From Maniola hyperantus (taxonomy: Eukaryota; Arthropoda; Insecta; Lepidoptera; Nymphalidae), in the NCBI RefSeq assembly GCF_902806685.2, contig NC_048550.1:7173383-7237382 (forward strand): 64,000 nucleotides of DNA, read 5' to 3'. The notes under the pieces are model-generated. The model did no database searches. It worked only from the letters and a program-made list of their open reading frames with translations, and was not told the origin of the DNA. Made by a program: the position numbers and the translations under genes. Below are positions 60,491 through 64,000 of the stretch, piece after piece. Numbering within the stretch: the stretch's first letter is position 1; every line of letters starts with the position of its first letter.

Positions 60491-62659
60491 TATAATTTTG
60501 TCCACTCGTGATGGACTTAAACGAGACCTTTTTGCCGTTACTGTCAAACCGGCAATAGAAAACACTCTCTCGCTGGGCGTGCTTGTAGCAGGCACTGATA
60601 AAATAGCCTTCGCTAATTTGTACAGTAACGGAAATGCTGCTTGTCTTTCTTGCCAATATTTAATAACATTGCCGTCTTTCAAATCACTGGCATTACAAGA
60701 TACCAAATACTTCAGGCATTCTTTCTCAATAAAATCTTGTCCATCATCATTAAACGTAACTGCATGTTTTTCAACAAGTTTGACCAGAAAATTGTCTTGG
60801 TCACCTTTATTTGACGTACTAGAGCGGCTGAATTGCGCCTCAAGTTCACACGCTGGCACTACTTCTTTGATGCAGTTGACCAAAAAGTCCACTCTTGTCG
60901 TATTGTTACTTTCCATAAAATTATCTATTTCTTGTAATTTTGTAAATCTGCAATCTAGCAAAGCAGCTGCTACAATAATTTTGGTGATTGGGAATCTGTG
61001 ATTGAGCATTTCCGCCATATTTCTTTTCATATGCAACATTACTAACTTTTCATCGTCATTCAAAGCTTCACATGCATCTTTTATTTCTGATCTGAACACT
61101 AAGGCGAAATTGATTGAGCAATTTGTCTGTGTACATAAAACTTCCGTAATTGGTTTAAATTTTGTCAAAAACTTAGTCAGATCTTCAATGAGTTCCCATT
61201 CCTTATCATCAAATTTAAGTTCCGACATGTTATATTTTGCAAGCATGGCGTTCACTGGTTTTCGGTTGCACTTACTACTTAAACTTTGTAGCATCGATAA
61301 AGTACTGTGCCAACGAGTGGGTGTTGCTGATTTAATCGATGGCACAGATAATGATGCTGATGATGTAGTGGCTCTAGAGAAATAAACCTCAGTCCCCTCG
61401 TCTGACGGTACGTCTGACTCTGGTACAGGATCAAATGGAAAGTTCTCGTCATCTTCAAGGTGGTCATGAACATCATCAATTTCTGTCAAAATTCGGCGCT
61501 GTTCCTTGTCAGCTTCTTCTTCAATTTCAGGCAATCTATATCTCAGTGTTTTGACAACTTTCTTGCATTTTACCACGAGATTTTGTACTTGGGGAGTTTT
61601 TTTGATACCGTCTACTGTTACAAGATTATGCAAACCGTGTCCCAGACATAAGTGGCTTTGAATTCCTTGCAAATTTTGAGATATGCGCTTTACATTTGCT
61701 CCAGAATCAGTAACAAGATACAAAGACTTTCCTTCGAGGCCAAAGGAAGATATAATACCTTGAGTAAATGCACTTAAAGCTTCTCCAGTCTTTTTGCCCT
61801 CAAATAATCTTGTAGCCAAAGTATAATTTTGCATTTCATTGGCATCATCTGCTATATATTGCAGAGTATACGTTATGTAGCTGCAACGTCGGTAAAGATC
61901 TTGCCAAAGATCTGTTGTAAGAGCTGCATGGGTTCCAATTTTTGCCAGGATATCTTGCTTGATGTGTGCTAGCATGCAGTCGTATATATCACTTAACGCC
62001 TCTCTAGAAACGGTGGTTCGAGAAGGTAAATCTTCTATTTTGTATATGACATTATATTTGATCAGGAAGTCTTTGAACCCCTCATTACTAACAGTATCGA
62101 ATGCTGTGAGGGATCGACAGAGCCACAAACATAAATCCCTTGCAAGCATCCACTTATTTTGGCTTTTTGAAGATGATGGAGCAGATGTCGTCGGACGTGA
62201 TAGTGATACTTTGAAAAATGTTGTTAAACTTTTGGATGTCGCAGCAGCAGGGTTTTTTTCTTCCAATAATGAATGGTCGTCTTTCAAATGGCGTATCAAA
62301 TTTCCTGTACTCGCTTTAGAACTGTAGGACTTAATTTTGACACTGAAAAAAAATAGAACAACAACTTATATGTAGTACGTACTTAATATTATTGAAAATA
62401 TTGAAATTCGAAAATAATTCGATATTTTTACTCACCATCCAAACGGACTGTCAGGGACCTGATTTTTCGCATTTTCTAGACAGCTCGAGCAAAAAACTTG
62501 TTCAGTAAACACATATTTTCTTTTGCCTTCGTTTTCAAGTATTAATTGTCCGAAGTATTTCCACGAAAAACTGTTTTTTGATTTAGAAAATAGTGGATTT
62601 ACAGTAAAATGTTTTATTTTTACTTTGTTTATATCAATTTTATCGCTATTTTCTTCCAT
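60446..62659 (-). CDS. hAT transposase with BED zinc finger (two exons, 706 residues)
   Basis: Spliced from 62659-62436 and 62342-60446, with a 93-nt intron bounded by ATG/GTGAGT and TTTTTTTTCAG. It starts at ATG 62659 (MEENSDKIDINK). The protein cuts and pastes the element in the nucleus. Domains: a BED finger with Cys-x2-Cys (FCSSC, residues about 56-60), whose second half crosses the intron and gives H-x4-H (HLKDDH, 92-97); an RNase H-like core with TTDLW (Asp219), VTDSGAN (Asp287), C-x2-H (CLGH, 307-310) and PTRWHS (416-421); an acidic insert at about 344-394; and a C-terminal dimerisation block (YWQERQAAFPLL, STPSERVFSIAG, about 637-699). The third catalytic acid is probably in FIEKECLKYL (about 612-621). 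All usual hAT blocks are present and uninterrupted, closest in style to Ac/ZBED-like hATs. Confidence 0.93.
62343..62435 (-). other. Intron of the hAT transposase
   Basis: 93 nt, GT/AG, with an eight-T tract before the acceptor AG. Removing it turns the would-be Trp-stop at the end of exon 1 into a Cys codon (TG+T) followed by VKIKSYSSKASTGN and joins the two halves of the BED finger in frame. Confidence 0.88.
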
Positions 62660-62982
62660 AACTGATAAGCAATTGTAACGTACTTAAAAACGCGTCTATT
62701 ACGTAACACAAAGAGCAAGTAAATGAACGAAGCGGGTGGAACGGTCAACGGGGGTGTGCGGTGAGTGCGATCTCAAAAGGCGGCATGAATCAAAGGCGCG
62801 GTGCGGTACTCGTATCAAAGTAGCGCGGTGTCTGCGCAGCGTATCTATGTGAGGGAGTTCCCCGCTCGGTTATTCGATAATAATAATAAGTCGCGCCGAT
62901 TTTACGCCGACGGGCGATCGGGCGGCGGCGGCGTCAAAAGAATGTCGGCGGCGGCGGCGGGTCGGCGCGGCGCACACGTCTA

Positions 62983-62990
62983 ATTCAGAG
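62983..62990. repeat. 8-bp target duplication, right (ATTCAGAG)
   Basis: Direct copy of 59988-59995 at the right end of the hAT element. Confidence 0.9.
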
Positions 62991-64000
62991 AGACTGTTGT
63001 TTACCTCTAAATACCTTGTGTATAACAGCATGAAACGCACTTTAGTCCTCTTATAGCCTGCGTAAAATAGAACCTTACGAGCATGAGAAGTGGAAACGTG
63101 TTTTTATTTTATTATTATTTTTATTTTCCAAATTCTAAAAATCACGAATGCATGTCATCTATTAGTATAAGAGGATGTCAGCTACTAGTGACTTTATATG
63201 AATGTGATAGCTCACATAATTTTACCTTTTTTAATTATAAAACTCTAAGAACATTTGAAAGAACCACTGTTATGCTGATAAATAAATATTTTAATTCAAG
63301 TCCATTTATTTATTTTCATCTGATCTGATCAGTTAAATTCACTTTAGGTTAATATAATAATGATTCAATTCATTTTCCTTTCATAACCTCACCTCTCCTT
63401 AAATGGTGGTTGCAGCAAATGTAATTTATAATTTCCACAAGGGTGAGCAAACGGAACAAAAGTACATACTAGCACTTAATATAAATTTTATTGGTATAAG
63501 AATCAAATAAAATTCCAACATCCACATGGCTACTTTCGTGAGCCTTGTTGTATGTCTTTCTGTTTCTGGTATGTACATAGTTAGATTAATTCAAACCTGA
63601 TATTTCATACCCTATACTTACTAGGTATTCAAAGTAATCTAATAACTCTAATTTGGTCGAATAAGTAAACCTACAGATTCAAAATAGGTTCAATGTTACC
63701 TACTTTATCTAGTGGACCAATTAATTATTTATTAGCTGATCCACCCCAGGTCTAATTTTCCAAAATCTTTTCTTTATGTCCAGTAGTAGCTTAGTAGAGA
63801 ACTCAAATCATATTTGATTATGCAGGGCCTGCGGGTTGATCTATGTCTGTCAGTACATAATACAGACTATTCAGTCGGTAGATAGGTATTCAATGGGTGC
63901 ATCTGGCAATCGACTCTATTAGTCTCCCTATCACTGTCTATCATTCTCACAACCATACCATGCCTACCATAGACCCAAATCCAAAAATCTTACATTAAAT
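62991..64000. other. AT-rich region right of the hAT element
   Basis: No exon, repeat family or RNA gene could be recognised. Probably the continuation of the large RhoGEF-gene intron. Confidence 0.4.

Larger units (their letters stand above)
59996..62982 (-). mobile_element. Complete autonomous hAT transposon, 2987 bp
   Basis: Left end TAGGGGTGTGCGCCG and inverted right end TAGACGTGTGCGCCG match at 13 of 15 positions, and ATTCAGAG flanks both sides as a perfect 8-bp target duplication. Both are diagnostic for the hAT superfamily. Inside the ends are CGG-triplet-rich subterminal regions (about 60018-60082 and 62895-62972), probably transposase binding sites by analogy with other hATs. The single gene is a two-exon transposase on the minus strand with no stop or frameshift. 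The element sits antisense to the RhoGEF-like gene, within what is likely one of its introns. Confidence 0.95.

Noticed and set aside
60498..61385. Long + strand frames (167 and 127 codons) opposite the hAT transposase
   Set aside because: They are antisense shadows of the transposase coding strand with no domain of their own.

Overview
The window is nuclear DNA of an insect, almost certainly a moth or butterfly. It is AT-rich with GC-rich exons, carries runs of the low-complexity GTAGGTA type, and is full of repeats typical of Lepidoptera: short non-autonomous Helitrons of the Lep1 type (5'-TC ... CTAG-3' ends between A and T), a tRNA-derived SINE ending in a GATGAT tract, pieces of an RTE-type LINE, and many small foldback or inverted-repeat (MITE-like) elements. 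No species can be named from the sequence alone.

One host gene can be supported. On the + strand, five exons (11161-11204, 16081-16184, 27676-27778, 41247-41460, 45995-46171) have GT/AG splice sites and join in one unbroken reading frame of 214 codons. The end of exon 5 reads as the first helix of a Dbl-homology (RhoGEF) domain, and the segment looks most like the N-terminal part of an ARHGEF10-type Rho guanine nucleotide exchange factor. The rest of the DH domain and everything after it was not found, so the gene runs off the right edge, and its next intron would exceed 17.8 kb. A GC-rich stretch at about 10.63-11.2 kb is the likely promoter and 5' leader.

The second coding unit belongs to a transposon. 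A complete hAT element lies at 59996-62982, in the opposite orientation. It has 15-bp terminal inverted repeats (13/15 matching), a perfect 8-bp target duplication (ATTCAGAG) and an uninterrupted two-exon transposase of 706 residues with a BED zinc finger, RNase H-like catalytic blocks and a hAT C-terminal dimerisation region. It may still be, or recently have been, active.

Layout: 1-10.6 kb upstream intergenic DNA with scattered repeats; 10.6-11.2 kb promoter and exon 1; 11.2-46.2 kb the RhoGEF exons separated by repeat-rich introns of 4.9, 11.5, 13.5 and 4.5 kb; 46.2-57.5 kb presumed intron with repeats and one decayed LINE; 57.5-58.5 kb a minisatellite with a 253-bp higher-order period; 60.0-63.0 kb the intact hAT; 63.0-64.0 kb nothing recognisable. 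I found no rRNA, functional tRNA, CRISPR or bacterial-type genes. I did not find a convincing undescribed biological system. The strongest leads are the intact hAT, the minisatellite and several paired foldback families.
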